From positions 124,001 to 188,000 of the forward strand of contig NZ_MPSB01000004.1 of the NCBI RefSeq assembly GCF_001981525.1: a stretch of DNA of 64,000 nucleotides. Reading direction: 5' to 3'. Below are positions 1-7,817 of this stretch, in pieces. Source of the stretch: Sphingomonas jeddahensis. Lineage in GTDB: Bacteria; Pseudomonadota; Alphaproteobacteria; Sphingomonadales; Sphingomonadaceae. The first letter of the stretch is position 1. Each line of letters opens with the position of its first letter. The notes under the pieces are model-generated. The model was given only the letters and a program-made list of their open reading frames with translations. It did no database searches and was not told the origin of the DNA. The translations under genes were made by a program, and so were the position numbers.

Positions 1-314
1 CACAGCGGCATGGCATGGACGTTGTCGTAGATCTGCGTCCAGCCGCGGTTCTGCCAGCCCCAGGCGACCACGCCCGCGGGCACGCCGTATATGGCGGCGG
101 AGGCGAGGCTCCACGCGACCTCGCGACGCACCTGCGCATCAAGGCCGGTGTAGAGACCGGGGTGTTTCGCGCGGGTGGCGAGCGCAAAGGCGCCGCTGGC
201 GATGAGATAGCGCACGCCAATGATCAGCGTCATCGCCGCGGCGGACAGGATGATGGCGAGCGCGATCGACATGGGTGGCTTGTACGGGGTGGAGGCCGCG
301 GTGTCGCCCCACAT
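1..314 (-). CDS. Sterol desaturase / fatty-acid-hydroxylase family protein, C-terminus cut by window edge (probable carotenoid 2,2'-hydroxylase)
   Basis: The reading frame enters from the left edge, so only the N-terminal ~104 residues are visible. It begins at ATG 314; an in-frame ATG at 272 is a possible alternative, but neither has a strong ribosome binding site. The visible part has a hydrophobic segment (about residues 16-40) and ends in a YDNVHAMPL-type stretch that I associate with sterol-desaturase-family hydroxylases. The histidine clusters that bind iron lie beyond the window. It is divergent from crtY. In nostoxanthin-making Sphingomonas a CrtG-type 2,2'-beta-ionone-ring hydroxylase sits beside crtY, so CrtG is the natural guess. 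That is inference from position; another desaturase-family member is possible. Confidence 0.7.
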   Translation of the reverse strand, partial: MWGDTAASTPYKPPMSIALAIILSAAAMTLIIGVRYLIASGAFALATRAKHPGLYTGLDAQVRREVAWSLASAAIYGVPAGVVAWGWQNRGWTQIYDNVHAMPL

Positions 315-319
315 CCCGG

Positions 320-410
320 CGTCATGCTGAACTTGTTTCAGCATCCACCGTGCCACAAGACGCCGCCTGGCGAGGGGAAGGGCGGACCCTGAAACGAGTT
401 CAGGGTGACG
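320..410. repeat. Family B inverted-repeat element (divergent copy)
   Basis: The element is bounded by CGTCATGCTGAAC and GTTCAGGGTGACG, which are imperfect inverted repeats. It fills most of the gap between the divergent hydroxylase gene and crtY. It resembles the other CGTCA...TGACG elements in the window, but its arms read CTGAAC/GTTCAG rather than CCGG-rich. Confidence 0.7.
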
Positions 411-474
411 GTCAGGAGGCAAGGAGGGCCGATCCCCGCTTCCGTCCTCCCGCCCGATCCGCTACGCGGAAGGC

Positions 475-1635
475 ATGCCAGTTACCCATGAATGCGACAT
501 CGCCATTGTCGGCGGCGGGCTGGCGGGCGGGCTGATTGCGCTGGCGCTCGCCGCGCGCCGGCCAGAGCTGATCGTGCGCATCATCGATAGTGGCGATACG
601 CTTGGCGGCAATCACATCTGGTCGTTCTTCGATGGTGACGTGGCCAAGGATGATCGCTGGCTGCTGACACCGCTCGTCTGTCACGCCTGGCCTGCCTATG
701 ACGTCACCTTCCCCGCGCACGGCCGGACGATCAACCAGCCTTATTATTCGATCGAATCGGATCGGTTCGACCAGGTGGTGCGCAAGGCGCTGCCGGCCGA
801 AGCGGTGATGACCGGGCGCAAGGTGCTGGCGTGCAGCCCGACTGCGGTGGTGCTCGCCGATGGCGACCGGATCGAGGCCAAGGGTGTGATCGACGCGCGC
901 GGGCCGGGCGATCTCTCCATGCTGGAGGTAGGATGGCAGAAGTTCGTCGGGCGCCTGCTCCATGTGCCCGAGGGGCACGGTGTCGAGCGGCCGATGGTGA
1001 TGGACGCCACCGTTGCGCAGCATGATGGCTATCGCTTCGTCTATCTGCTGCCGTTCTCGCCGACCGAATTGTTCGTCGAGGATACCTATTACAGCGACAC
1101 CGCGACTCTGAACGTCGGCGCGCTGCACCGGCGGATCGACGTTTACGCCGAGGCCAAGGGCTGGAAGGCGACCCACGCCGGACGCGAGGAAAAGGGCGCG
1201 TTGCCGGTGGTGATCGGCGGTGACTTCGAGGGATATTGGCGCTGGGGCGGGGCGAAAGTGGCCAAGGCTGGCGCGCGCGCGGGTCTTTTTCATCCTACCA
1301 CGGGTTATTCGCTGCCCGACGCGGTGCGGCTCGCCATTCGCATTGCGGAGGCCAAGGACTTGAGCGGCGAAGGGCTGCACGATTTGACTCACGATTACGC
1401 CCGCGACCGCTGGGACGAGCGGCGTTTCTACCGGATGCTCGATGCAATGCTGTTCCGCGCCGCCGATCCTGATGCGCGCTACAAGGTGCTGGAGCGGTTC
1501 TATCGCCTGCACCCCAGGCTGATCGGGCGCTTCTATGCCGCGCAATCGACGCGCAACGACAAGTTGCGGGTGCTGTCGGGCAAGCCGCCCGTGCCATTCT
1601 TTCGCGCGCTGCGCGTAATCAGGAACGCCAATTGA
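475..1635 (+). CDS. crtY: Lycopene beta-cyclase
   Basis: This 386-residue protein matches the usual length of bacterial CrtY. It cyclises both ends of lycopene to beta-carotene at the membrane using a flavin. Residues 9-20 hold the dinucleotide-binding VGGGLAGG motif, followed by the ID and GGNHIW region typical of CrtY. A conserved FHPTTGYSLPDA segment lies near residue 273. The ATG at 475 follows a GGAAGG ribosome binding site. Its TGA overlaps the TTG start of crtI by four bases, so the two are translationally coupled. crtE, crtZ and crtW are not in the window, so precursor supply and hydroxylation depend on genes elsewhere, apart from the hydroxylase at the left edge. Confidence 0.96.
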   Translation: MPVTHECDIAIVGGGLAGGLIALALAARRPELIVRIIDSGDTLGGNHIWSFFDGDVAKDDRWLLTPLVCHAWPAYDVTFPAHGRTINQPYYSIESDRFDQVVRKALPAEAVMTGRKVLACSPTAVVLADGDRIEAKGVIDARGPGDLSMLEVGWQKFVGRLLHVPEGHGVERPMVMDATVAQHDGYRFVYLLPFSPTELFVEDTYYSDTATLNVGALHRRIDVYAEAKGWKATHAGREEKGALPVVIGGDFEGYWRWGGAKVAKAGARAGLFHPTTGYSLPDAVRLAIRIAEAKDLSGEGLHDLTHDYARDRWDERRFYRMLDAMLFRAADPDARYKVLERFYRLHPRLIGRFYAAQSTRNDKLRVLSGKPPVPFFRALRVIRNAN

Positions 1636-3113
1636 CCCGCGCAATCGTTATCGGGGCCGGCTTCGGCGGGCTGGCGCTTGCGATCCGGCTGCAATCGGCC
1701 GGCGTGTCGACCACGATCGTGGAGGCGCGCGACAAGCCGGGCGGGCGCGCCTATGTGTGGCAGCGCGACGGCTTCACCTTTGATGCCGGGCCGACGGTGA
1801 TCACCGATCCGGCGTGCCTGGCGGATTTGTGGGCGCTGTCGGGCAATGACATGGCGCAGGATGTTGCGCTCGAGCCGGTGAAGCCCTTCTACCGGCTCAA
1901 CTGGCCCGACGGCACCAATTTCGATTACACCAACGACGATACGCTGCTGCGCGCCGAGATCGCCAAGCTCGATCCGGCGGATGTCGCGGGCTATGCCAAG
2001 TTCCTGGAATATTCGGCCGGCGTGTATCGCGAGGGGTATGAGAAGCTCGGCCATGTCGCGTTTCTCGACTTCGCGTCGATGATCAAGGCGGCGCCGGCGC
2101 TGGCCAAGTATCAGGCGTGGCGATCGGTTTATTCGATCGTCTCCTCGTTCGTGAAGAGCGAGAAGCTGCGCGAGGCGCTGTCGTTTCACACGTTGCTGGT
2201 GGGCGGCAATCCGATGACCACCAGTGCGATCTATGCGCTGATCCACAAGCTGGAGCGCGACGGCGGCGTGTGGTTCGCGCGCGGCGGCACCAACCGGCTG
2301 GTCGCGGGGATGGTGGCGTTGTTCGAGCGGCTGGGCGGTACGATCCGGCTGAACGATGCGGTGGCCGAGATCGAGACGATGGGCGACCGGGTGACGGCGG
2401 TGCGCGCGGCAAGCGGCTGGCGGCAGGAAGCGGACATGGTCGCCTCCAACGGTGACATCGTCCACACCTATCGCGATCTGCTGGGTTCGTCGCGCGCGGC
2501 GGCAAGGACTGCGGGGCGGCTGGAGCGCAAGAAGTTCTCGCCCTCGCTGTTCGTGGTGCATTTCGGGATCAAGGGCACCTGGCCGGGCATCCCGCACCAC
2601 ATGATCCTGTTCGGCCCGCGCTATAAGGGGCTGTTGTCGGACATCTACGATCATGGCGTGCTGAGCGAGGACTTCTCGCTCTACCTGCACCATCCGACGG
2701 TGACCGATCCGAGCCTCGCGCCGGAGGGTTGTTCGACCTTCTACGCGCTGGCGCCGGTGCCGCATCAGGGCAAGTTCCCGGAGGATTGGGAACGGATCAA
2801 GCCGATCCTGGAGAAGCGAATTCTCGACGAGGTCGGGCGGCGGCTGATCCCCGATATTCACGATCGGATCATCACCAAGTTCAGCTACACGCCCGCCGAT
2901 TTCTCGCGCGATCTCAATGCGCATCTCGGCAGCGCGTTCAGCCTGGAGCCGGTGCTGACGCAGAGCGCCTATTTCCGCGTGCACAATCGCGACGACACGA
3001 TCGGTAATCTGTATTTCGTCGGTGCCGGGACGCATCCGGGGGCCGGGATTCCCGGCGTCGTCGGGAGCGCGAAGGCGACGGCGGCGCTGATGCTTGAAGG
3101 AGTGAGACGGTGA
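1632..3113 (+). CDS. crtI: Phytoene desaturase (lycopene-forming)
   Basis: The 493-residue protein is the standard length for bacterial CrtI, which uses FAD to introduce double bonds into phytoene and yield lycopene. The N-terminus carries the nucleotide-binding IGAGFGGLALAIRL motif (about residues 6-19) and an ARDKPGGRA segment. The C-terminus has the diagnostic GAGTHPGAGIPGVVGSAKA signature (about residues 463-481). It starts at TTG 1632 inside the TTGA overlap with crtY; no better in-frame start lies close by. It feeds lycopene to CrtY and receives phytoene from CrtB two genes downstream. Confidence 0.97.
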   Translation: MTRAIVIGAGFGGLALAIRLQSAGVSTTIVEARDKPGGRAYVWQRDGFTFDAGPTVITDPACLADLWALSGNDMAQDVALEPVKPFYRLNWPDGTNFDYTNDDTLLRAEIAKLDPADVAGYAKFLEYSAGVYREGYEKLGHVAFLDFASMIKAAPALAKYQAWRSVYSIVSSFVKSEKLREALSFHTLLVGGNPMTTSAIYALIHKLERDGGVWFARGGTNRLVAGMVALFERLGGTIRLNDAVAEIETMGDRVTAVRAASGWRQEADMVASNGDIVHTYRDLLGSSRAAARTAGRLERKKFSPSLFVVHFGIKGTWPGIPHHMILFGPRYKGLLSDIYDHGVLSEDFSLYLHHPTVTDPSLAPEGCSTFYALAPVPHQGKFPEDWERIKPILEKRILDEVGRRLIPDIHDRIITKFSYTPADFSRDLNAHLGSAFSLEPVLTQSAYFRVHNRDDTIGNLYFVGAGTHPGAGIPGVVGSAKATAALMLEGVRR

Positions 3114-3126
3114 ATTTGTGTGTGTT

Positions 3127-3148
3127 CCCCTCCCATAAGCGGGAGGGG
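3127..3148 (+). promoter_or_regulatory. Hairpin overlapping the ribosome binding site of the LOG gene
   Basis: CCCCTCCC (3127-3134) and GGGAGGGG (3141-3148) form a perfect 8-bp stem with a 6-base loop between the crtI stop and the next start. The right arm is itself the Shine-Dalgarno sequence (GGGAGGGGAG) for the GTG at 3154. There is no T-tract, so it is not a standard terminator. It may mask the ribosome binding site or stabilise the crtI end. Confidence 0.5.
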
Positions 3149-3153
3149 AGAGC

Positions 3154-3735
3154 GTGAAGCGCCTGGCTGTTTACTGTGGCTCCGCAACGCCGCGTGATCC
3201 GCTCTACACCGAAACGGCGAGGTCGGTCGGGCGCACGCTGGCAGAGCGCGGGATCGGCGTCGTCTATGGTGGCGGTCGGCTTGGCCTGATGGGTGCCGTT
3301 GCCGATGGCGCGCTGGTGGCGGGCGGCGAGGTGATCGGGGTGATCCCGCAGGCGCTGGTCGATGCCGAAGTGGCGCATCGCGGGCTGACAGAGCTTCACG
3401 TCGTCGAAGGCATGCACGATCGCAAGCGCGCGTTTACCGATCTGTCCGACGGGTTCGTCACCATTCCAGGCGGTACCGGTACGATGGACGAATTGTGGGA
3501 GGCGCTGAGCTGGGCGCAGCTTGGCTATCACGCCGATCCCGTCGGGCTGCTCAACACAGCGGGCTATTACGATCACCTCATCGCCTTCTGGGAGAAGATG
3601 GGCGAGGTCGGCTTCCTGCGGCCGCAGCATCGGGACTTGCTGATCGTGGCGGAGACGCTGGAGGTGCTGCTCGACCGGATGGGAAGCCATGTGCCGACGC
3701 AGCCGATCGTGCGGATGAACGCGGCGGATTTGTGA
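3154..3735 (+). CDS. LOG family protein (nucleoside 5'-monophosphate phosphoribohydrolase type)
   Basis: The 193-residue protein is full length for the LOG/TIGR00730 family. It has the N-terminal AVYCGSA strand, the GGGRLGLMG loop (about 38-46) and the hallmark PGGTGTMDE motif (about 105-113) of the phosphoribohydrolase active site. Characterised members cleave cytokinin nucleotides or other nucleoside monophosphates to free base and ribose 5-phosphate. The GTG start at 3154 has a strong GGGAGGGG ribosome binding site that lies within a hairpin. Its position between crtI and crtB is odd, since no known step of carotenoid synthesis uses this chemistry. The true substrate cannot be read from sequence. 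Confidence 0.9.
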   Translation: MKRLAVYCGSATPRDPLYTETARSVGRTLAERGIGVVYGGGRLGLMGAVADGALVAGGEVIGVIPQALVDAEVAHRGLTELHVVEGMHDRKRAFTDLSDGFVTIPGGTGTMDELWEALSWAQLGYHADPVGLLNTAGYYDHLIAFWEKMGEVGFLRPQHRDLLIVAETLEVLLDRMGSHVPTQPIVRMNAADL

Positions 3736-3754
3736 GCCGGTTGCCGAACATGAT

Positions 3755-3821
3755 CCGTTCGGGCTGAGCTTGTCGAAGTCCGTGCCTGGAACACGCCATT
3801 CGACAAGCTCAGGGCGAACGG
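3755..3821. repeat. Family A REP-like inverted repeat (copy 1)
   Basis: The left arm CCGTTCGGGCTGAGCTTGTC is mirrored by GACAAGCTCAGGGCGAACGG on the right. It lies between the LOG gene and crtB, and its right edge touches the probable crtB start codon. Confidence 0.85.
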
Positions 3822-4750
3822 TGGATGGGGAGCGCGCCGCCCTCGTCACCGCCGCACGTGAGTCGATCGCGCGGGGATCGAAGAGCTTTGCGCTGGCCAG
3901 TAAGTTGTTCGACCGCACGACGCGTGAGCGGGCGTGGCTGCTCTATGCCTGGTGCCGCGCGTGCGACGACATCGTCGACGGGCAGGATCATGGGCATGGC
4001 ATGACGGCCGTCGCCAATGCCGAGGCGCGCGTCGCGATCATCGCGGAGAAGACCAGCGCGGCGCTGGCGGGACGCGTGGTGGGCGACATGCCGTTCGACG
4101 CCTTGCGTGTCGTGGCAGCGGAAACGGGGCTGCCGGCGCGCTTCGCGCATGATCTGGTCGCCGGCTTTCGGCTCGATGCCGAGGACTGGCGACCGCGCAG
4201 CGAGGGAGATCTGTATCGTTATTGCTATCATGTCGCCGGCGCGGTCGGGTGCATGATGGCTGTCGTCATGGGCGTCGATCCCGCCGACGAGGATACGCTG
4301 GATCGCGCCTGCGACCTCGGCATGGCATTCCAACTCGCTAATATCGCGCGCGATATCGAGGAGGATGACCAGGTCGGGCGCTGCTACCTGCCGGTGGAGT
4401 GGCTGGTCGAGATGGACATGCCGCCCGGCCAGCACATGAAGCCGCCGTTCCGTGATCGTCTGGTGGTGCTGTCGCGTCGGCTGGCGGCGCGGGCGGCGCT
4501 GCATGAGGCGAGTGCGCGGGTGGGCGCAGCGAAGCTGCCGCCGCGCGCGCGCTGGGCGGTGCTGGCGGCGGCGGGGATCTATGGCGATATCGCACGCGAG
4601 GTTGCGGCGCGGGGCAATCATGCGTGGGATCACCGCGTGACGACGTCGAAGCGCGCCAAGCTCGCGTGGGTGGCGAAGGCGGCGCTGGCGGCGCGGCGGC
4701 CGGTGGCAGATGCACCGCGGGACCCGGTGCTGTGGACGCGGCCGCGCTGA
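3821..4750 (+). CDS. crtB: Phytoene synthase (15-cis-phytoene synthase)
   Basis: CrtB condenses two geranylgeranyl diphosphates head to head into phytoene, the first committed carotenoid step. Both Asp-rich Mg-binding motifs are present: CDDIVD near residue 47 and ARDIEEDD near residue 173 (numbered from GTG 3821). The open frame extends upstream to TTG 3770, but that part is entirely a REP-like repeat and gives low-complexity residues. I therefore place the start at GTG 3821, just before the conserved part, giving about 309 residues, a usual length for the family. The ribosome binding site is weak. It is the last gene of the carotenoid run; thrS converges on it from the other strand. Confidence 0.94.
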   Translation: MDGERAALVTAARESIARGSKSFALASKLFDRTTRERAWLLYAWCRACDDIVDGQDHGHGMTAVANAEARVAIIAEKTSAALAGRVVGDMPFDALRVVAAETGLPARFAHDLVAGFRLDAEDWRPRSEGDLYRYCYHVAGAVGCMMAVVMGVDPADEDTLDRACDLGMAFQLANIARDIEEDDQVGRCYLPVEWLVEMDMPPGQHMKPPFRDRLVVLSRRLAARAALHEASARVGAAKLPPRARWAVLAAAGIYGDIAREVAARGNHAWDHRVTTSKRAKLAWVAKAALAARRPVADAPRDPVLWTRPR

Positions 4751-4756
4751 TTTTTG

Positions 4757-4838
4757 CGTCACCCCGGACTTGATCCGGGATCCCGCTGTGTTTCGGTAGG
4801 AAGAAGGTGCGGGACCCCAGTTCAAGGCCGGGGTGACG
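4757..4838. repeat. Family B inverted-repeat element
   Basis: The element runs from CGTCACCCCGGACTTGATCC to GGCCGGGGTGACG. It sits between the convergent crtB and thrS genes, next to a family A copy. Confidence 0.85.
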
Positions 4839-4847
4839 GAGACTTTT

Positions 4848-4933
4848 CCCGTTCGCCCTGAGCTTGTCGAGGGGCGTGCCGCAGGCGTTGGCGCTGCGTG
4901 GCATGTGCTTCGACAGGCTCAGCACGAATGGGG
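4848..4933. repeat. Family A REP-like inverted repeat (copy 2)
   Basis: The arms are CCCGTTCGCCCTGAGCTTGT and CGACAGGCTCAGCACGAATGGG. Together with the adjacent family B copy it fills the crtB-thrS convergent gap, where it could act as a two-way mRNA 3'-end structure. Confidence 0.85.
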
Positions 4934-4958
4934 AGGGGGAGTTCCCTCCCCCTTCCGC

Positions 4959-6968
4959 TCACACCAGATCCGGTGCCTTCGCCTCTTCAACCAGCCGCGC
5001 GACGATCTCGTCGAGCGCCACGATCTCCTGACCCTGCGACCCCAGCCGCCGGACGGCGACGGTGCCTTCCTCCGCCTCGCGCTTGCCGATCACCAGCAGC
5101 GCCGGCACCTTGGCGAGGCTGTGTTCGCGCACCTTGTAGTTGATCTTCTCGTTGCGAAGGTCGGTCTCGACGCGCAGGCCGGCGGCGGCGAGCTTGGCGC
5201 GCACCACCTCGGCATAATCGTCCGCCTCGGACACGATCGTCGCCACCACCGCCTGCACCGGCGACAGCCACAGCGGGAAGCGGCCGGCGTGATGCTCGAT
5301 CAGGATGCCGAGGAACCGTTCGAACGTGCCGAGGATCGCGCGGTGCAGCATCACCGGGCGGTGGCGCTCGCCATCCTCGCCGATATAGCTCGCGTCGAGC
5401 CGTTCGGGCAGCACGCGGTCGGACTGGATCGTGCCGACCTGCCACGTCCGCCCGATCGCGTCGGTGAGGTGAAATTCCAGCTTGGGCGCATAGAAGGCGC
5501 CTTCGCCCTCCAGCTCCTCGAACCCGTCCTTGATCGCCTGCGGCAGGTTCGACGCCATCACCGCGCGGCGCAACTCGTCCTCCGACTTGTCCCACATCGC
5601 ATCGTCGCCGAAGCGCTTCTCGGGGCGCAGCGCCAGCTTCACGGCATAATCGGTGAAGCCGAGATCCTGATAGACGCTGTCGAGTAGGTCGATGAACTTC
5701 GCCACCTCGTCGACCAATTGGTCCTCGCGCACGAAGATATGTGCGTCGTCCTGCGTGAACTGGCGCACGCGCATGATGCCGTGCAGCGCGCCATGCGGCT
5801 CGTTGCGGTGGCAGCAGCCGAACTCGGCCATGCGGATCGGCAGGTCGCGGTACGATTTGATCCCCTGGCGGAAGATCAAAACGTGCGCCGGGCAGTTCAT
5901 CGGCTTCAGCGCCATCCAGTCCGCATCCGGCGAGACGAGCGCGCCCTCGTCGGAGACGTTGGGCACCTCGTCGGGGATGACGAACATGTTCTCGCGATAC
6001 TTGCCCCAGTGCCCGGAACGCTCCCACTGGCGCGCGTCCATCACCTGCGGCGTCTTCACTTCCTCATAGCCCGCCGCGTCGAGCCGGCGGCGCATATAGG
6101 CCTCCAGCTGGCGCCAGATCATATAGCCCTTGGGGTGCCAGAAGACGCTGCCATGCGCCTCGGCCTGGAGGTGGAACAGGTCCATCTCCTGACCGATCTT
6201 GCGATGGTCGCGCTTGGCGGCTTCCTCCAGCATCGTGAGGTGCGCGTCGAGCTGCTTCTTGTTGAGCCAGCCGGTGCCGTAGATGCGGCTGAGCATCGCG
6301 TTCTTCTGGTCGCCGCGCCAATAGGCGCCCGACACGCGCGTGAGCTTGAACGCCTGCGGGTCGAGCTTGCCCGTCGAGGCGAGGTGCGGCCCGCGGCACA
6401 TGTCGAGCCACGCGTCCTCGCCCTTGCCGGCGCGATAGACCGTCAGTTCCTCGCCTTCAGGCAGTTCGGCGGCCCATTCGGCCTTGAAGGTCTCGCCCTG
6501 CTGGGTCCAGCGATCGATCAGGTCGGCGCGCGACCAGACTTCGCGGATCAGCGGCTCGTCACGCGCGATGATCTCGCGCATCTTGGCCTCGATCGCGGGC
6601 AGATCCTCCTCGGTGAACGGGCCACGATCCGCCGGGGCAGCGAAATCGTAATAGAAGCCGTCGTCCGTCGCCGGGCCGAAGGTGATCTGCGTGCCCGGGA
6701 ACAGCGCCTGAACCGCCTCGGCGAGGACGTGCGCGTAGTCGTGGCGCGCGAGCTCAAGCGCATCGGCCTCGTCGCGGTTGGTGACCAGCGCGAGATGCGA
6801 GCTGCCGTCGAACGGGCGATTGATGTCGCGCAGTTCGCCATCGACGCGCGCCGCGATCGCCGCCTTGGCAAGGCCGGGGCCGATCGCGGCGGCGATGTCC
6901 ATTGGCGTCGATCCCGGCGGCACCTCGCGTACCGAGCCGTCCGGAAGCGTGATCGAGAGCATGTTCAT
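4959..6968 (-). CDS. thrS: Threonine--tRNA ligase
   Basis: This cytoplasmic enzyme charges tRNA-Thr. The 669-residue protein has the full architecture: an N-terminal TGS domain (about 1-62), an editing domain with a [11 protein letters not shown] zinc-type motif near residue 77, a class II catalytic core with MNCPAH near residue 357, [16 protein letters not shown] (motif 2) and GTFERFLG (motif 3), and a C-terminal anticodon-binding domain. It starts at ATG 6968. The ~230 bases upstream contain a Thr-codon-rich leader ORF and mutually exclusive hairpins, described separately, so expression probably responds to the supply of charged tRNA-Thr. A tRNA-Thr(GGT) gene lies 33 kb away at 39.7 kb. Confidence 0.98.
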   Translation of the reverse strand: MNMLSITLPDGSVREVPPGSTPMDIAAAIGPGLAKAAIAARVDGELRDINRPFDGSSHLALVTNRDEADALELARHDYAHVLAEAVQALFPGTQITFGPATDDGFYYDFAAPADRGPFTEEDLPAIEAKMREIIARDEPLIREVWSRADLIDRWTQQGETFKAEWAAELPEGEELTVYRAGKGEDAWLDMCRGPHLASTGKLDPQAFKLTRVSGAYWRGDQKNAMLSRIYGTGWLNKKQLDAHLTMLEEAAKRDHRKIGQEMDLFHLQAEAHGSVFWHPKGYMIWRQLEAYMRRRLDAAGYEEVKTPQVMDARQWERSGHWGKYRENMFVIPDEVPNVSDEGALVSPDADWMALKPMNCPAHVLIFRQGIKSYRDLPIRMAEFGCCHRNEPHGALHGIMRVRQFTQDDAHIFVREDQLVDEVAKFIDLLDSVYQDLGFTDYAVKLALRPEKRFGDDAMWDKSEDELRRAVMASNLPQAIKDGFEELEGEGAFYAPKLEFHLTDAIGRTWQVGTIQSDRVLPERLDASYIGEDGERHRPVMLHRAILGTFERFLGILIEHHAGRFPLWLSPVQAVVATIVSEADDYAEVVRAKLAAAGLRVETDLRNEKINYKVREHSLAKVPALLVIGKREAEEGTVAVRRLGSQGQEIVALDEIVARLVEEAKAPDLV

Positions 6969-7018
6969 CTTGGACTTCCCTGCAATGCCGATGCGCTTAG
7001 GCGAGCGGGCCGCGCGCG

Positions 7019-7057
7019 AAAAGAGCGTCCGGTGAATGCAGGAACGAGAGGGGACGC
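7019..7057 (-). terminator. Attenuator terminator upstream of thrS
   Basis: On the minus strand GCGTCC (7057-7052) pairs with GGACGC (7030-7025), directly followed by TCTTTT (7024-7019). It lies about 50 bases upstream of the thrS start codon and after the leader-peptide stop. The left arm can instead pair with the upstream GGACG segment, so terminator and antiterminator exclude each other. The stem is only six base pairs with a long loop, so strength is uncertain. Confidence 0.6.
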
Positions 7058-7090
7058 CGGCCCACCCGTTCCCGGGCGAGCTGGCCGTCC
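7052..7090 (-). promoter_or_regulatory. Antiterminator hairpin of the thrS leader
   Basis: On the minus strand GGACGGCC (7090-7083) can pair with GGCCGGCGTCC (7062-7052), enclosing an inner stem CGCCCG/CGGGTG with a GGAA loop. It sequesters the first arm of the terminator. Further upstream, CCCGGGGGCG inside the leader ORF can pair with CGCCCGGG, which would provide the 1:2 structure that frees the terminator when leader translation is unhindered. This is read by eye; no folding energy was computed. Confidence 0.55.
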
Positions 7091-7094
7091 GCGC

Positions 7095-7163
7095 TTAGTG
7101 CGCGAGCGACCGCCCCCGGGTGACCGGGGTGTTGGTAGTGGTGATGGCACGGTTGTGCTGCAT
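7095..7163 (-). CDS. Threonine-rich leader peptide of thrS (22 aa)
   Basis: An ATG at 7163 opens a 22-codon frame ending in TAA at 7097-7095. The middle reads TTTNTPVT: five Thr codons (ACC, ACT, ACC, ACC, ACC) within eight codons. This is the hallmark of a ribosome-stalling leader peptide, comparable with ThrL of the enterobacterial thr operon, although here the regulated gene is the threonyl-tRNA synthetase. The stop codon lies just before the two alternative hairpins, the spacing needed for attenuation. A promoter-like sequence ends seven bases before the ATG, so the transcript may start at the AUG itself (leaderless), as reported for the rhizobial trp leader. It is too short for normal gene callers. 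Confidence 0.7.
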   Translation of the reverse strand: MQHNRAITTTNTPVTRGRSLAH

Positions 7164-7170
7164 GGGCGCA

Positions 7171-7199
7171 GATATAGCGCGGCCTTAACCGGCGAACAA
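7171..7199 (-). promoter_or_regulatory. Predicted promoter of the thrS leader transcript
   Basis: On the minus strand TTGTTC (7199-7194) and TATATC (7176-7171) are separated by 17 bases, a good sigma-70 fit. Seven bases separate the -10 box from the leader ATG at 7163, so transcription should begin at or next to the A of the start codon. Confidence 0.55.
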
Positions 7200-7227
7200 C
7201 TCACTGTTGCTCGGTGTCAATTCCTTT

Positions 7228-7313
7228 CCCCGTTCGCACTGAGCCTGTCGAAGTGCGTGCCCCCACACGACACCCCTCTTGGCACGTCCTTCGACAAGCT
7301 CAGGACGAACGGG
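7228..7313. repeat. Family A REP-like inverted repeat (copy 3)
   Basis: The arms are CCCGTTCGCACTGAGCCTGT and GACAAGCTCAGGACGAACGGG. It lies between the thrS leader promoter and the terminator of the glycine-zipper gene. Confidence 0.85.
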
Positions 7314-7337
7314 AACAGGGTGGTCTCCAGAAGCGCC

Positions 7338-7375
7338 AAAAACAACGGGCCCGCTTCCTTGTGGGAAGCGGGCCC
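7338..7375 (-). terminator. Rho-independent terminator of the glycine-zipper gene
   Basis: A perfect 12-bp stem, GGGCCCGCTTCC (7347-7358) with GGAAGCGGGCCC (7364-7375), has a five-base loop. Reading the minus strand it is followed by GTTGTTTTT, with the T-run at 7342-7338. It is placed to end the transcript of the gene at 7458-7817. Confidence 0.85.
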
Positions 7376-7457
7376 GCGCCCTCAAACACTACACGAGGGA
7401 TACTCAGGCCTTAAAGGGCCATCTCGTCAGCGGCCGGCGTCCGGCCGCTGCACCGCA

Positions 7458-7817
7458 TCAGCGGCAGTAACGGGGGTTGTTCGACTTCTCGATCGCATTG
7501 CCGGCGACCGCGCCGCCGACGCCGCCGAGCACCGTGCCGAGTGCGCGGTCACCGCGGCTGTCGATAGTGCGGCCGAGCAGGCCGCCGGCGATCGCGCCGA
7601 CGATCGCGCCGGTGGTGCCGCTGTTGCAGCGCTGGTTGCGATAGCCGCGATCATAGCCGCGATAGCTGCGGCGATTGTCGTAGCCGCGATACCCGTCATA
7701 GCCGCGATACTGGCGCTCGTAGCGGTCACCCCAGCGCTGGGCCGACGCCTCGGCGGGGATCAGGGCGACCGTGCTCATCGCGAGAGCGGCGCCTGCGAGC
7801 GAAAGCTTCTTGAACAT
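7458..7817 (-). CDS. Glycine-zipper 2TM-domain protein with signal peptide
   Basis: The 119-residue protein starts with a Sec signal peptide cleaved after about residue 26 (AEASA|QRW). A Tyr/Arg/Gly-rich segment with repeated RGYD units follows (residues 28-60). The C-terminal half is a glycine zipper (GAIVGAIAGGLLG and GTVLGGVGGAVAGNAI) of the 2TM type seen in outer-membrane SlyB/Rcp-like proteins. It is likely periplasmic or outer-membrane associated with a structural or stress role; no enzymatic motif is visible. ATG 7817 has a GGGAG ribosome binding site, and a strong terminator follows the gene. It is monocistronic. Confidence 0.85.
   Translation of the reverse strand: MFKKLSLAGAALAMSTVALIPAEASAQRWGDRYERQYRGYDGYRGYDNRRSYRGYDRGYRNQRCNSGTTGAIVGAIAGGLLGRTIDSRGDRALGTVLGGVGGAVAGNAIEKSNNPRYCR

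Noticed and set aside
6969..7200. T-box riboswitch upstream of thrS
   Set aside because: No T-box conserved sequence or specifier-loop layout is visible, and T-boxes are typical of Firmicutes. The Thr-rich ORF plus alternative hairpins explains the region better.
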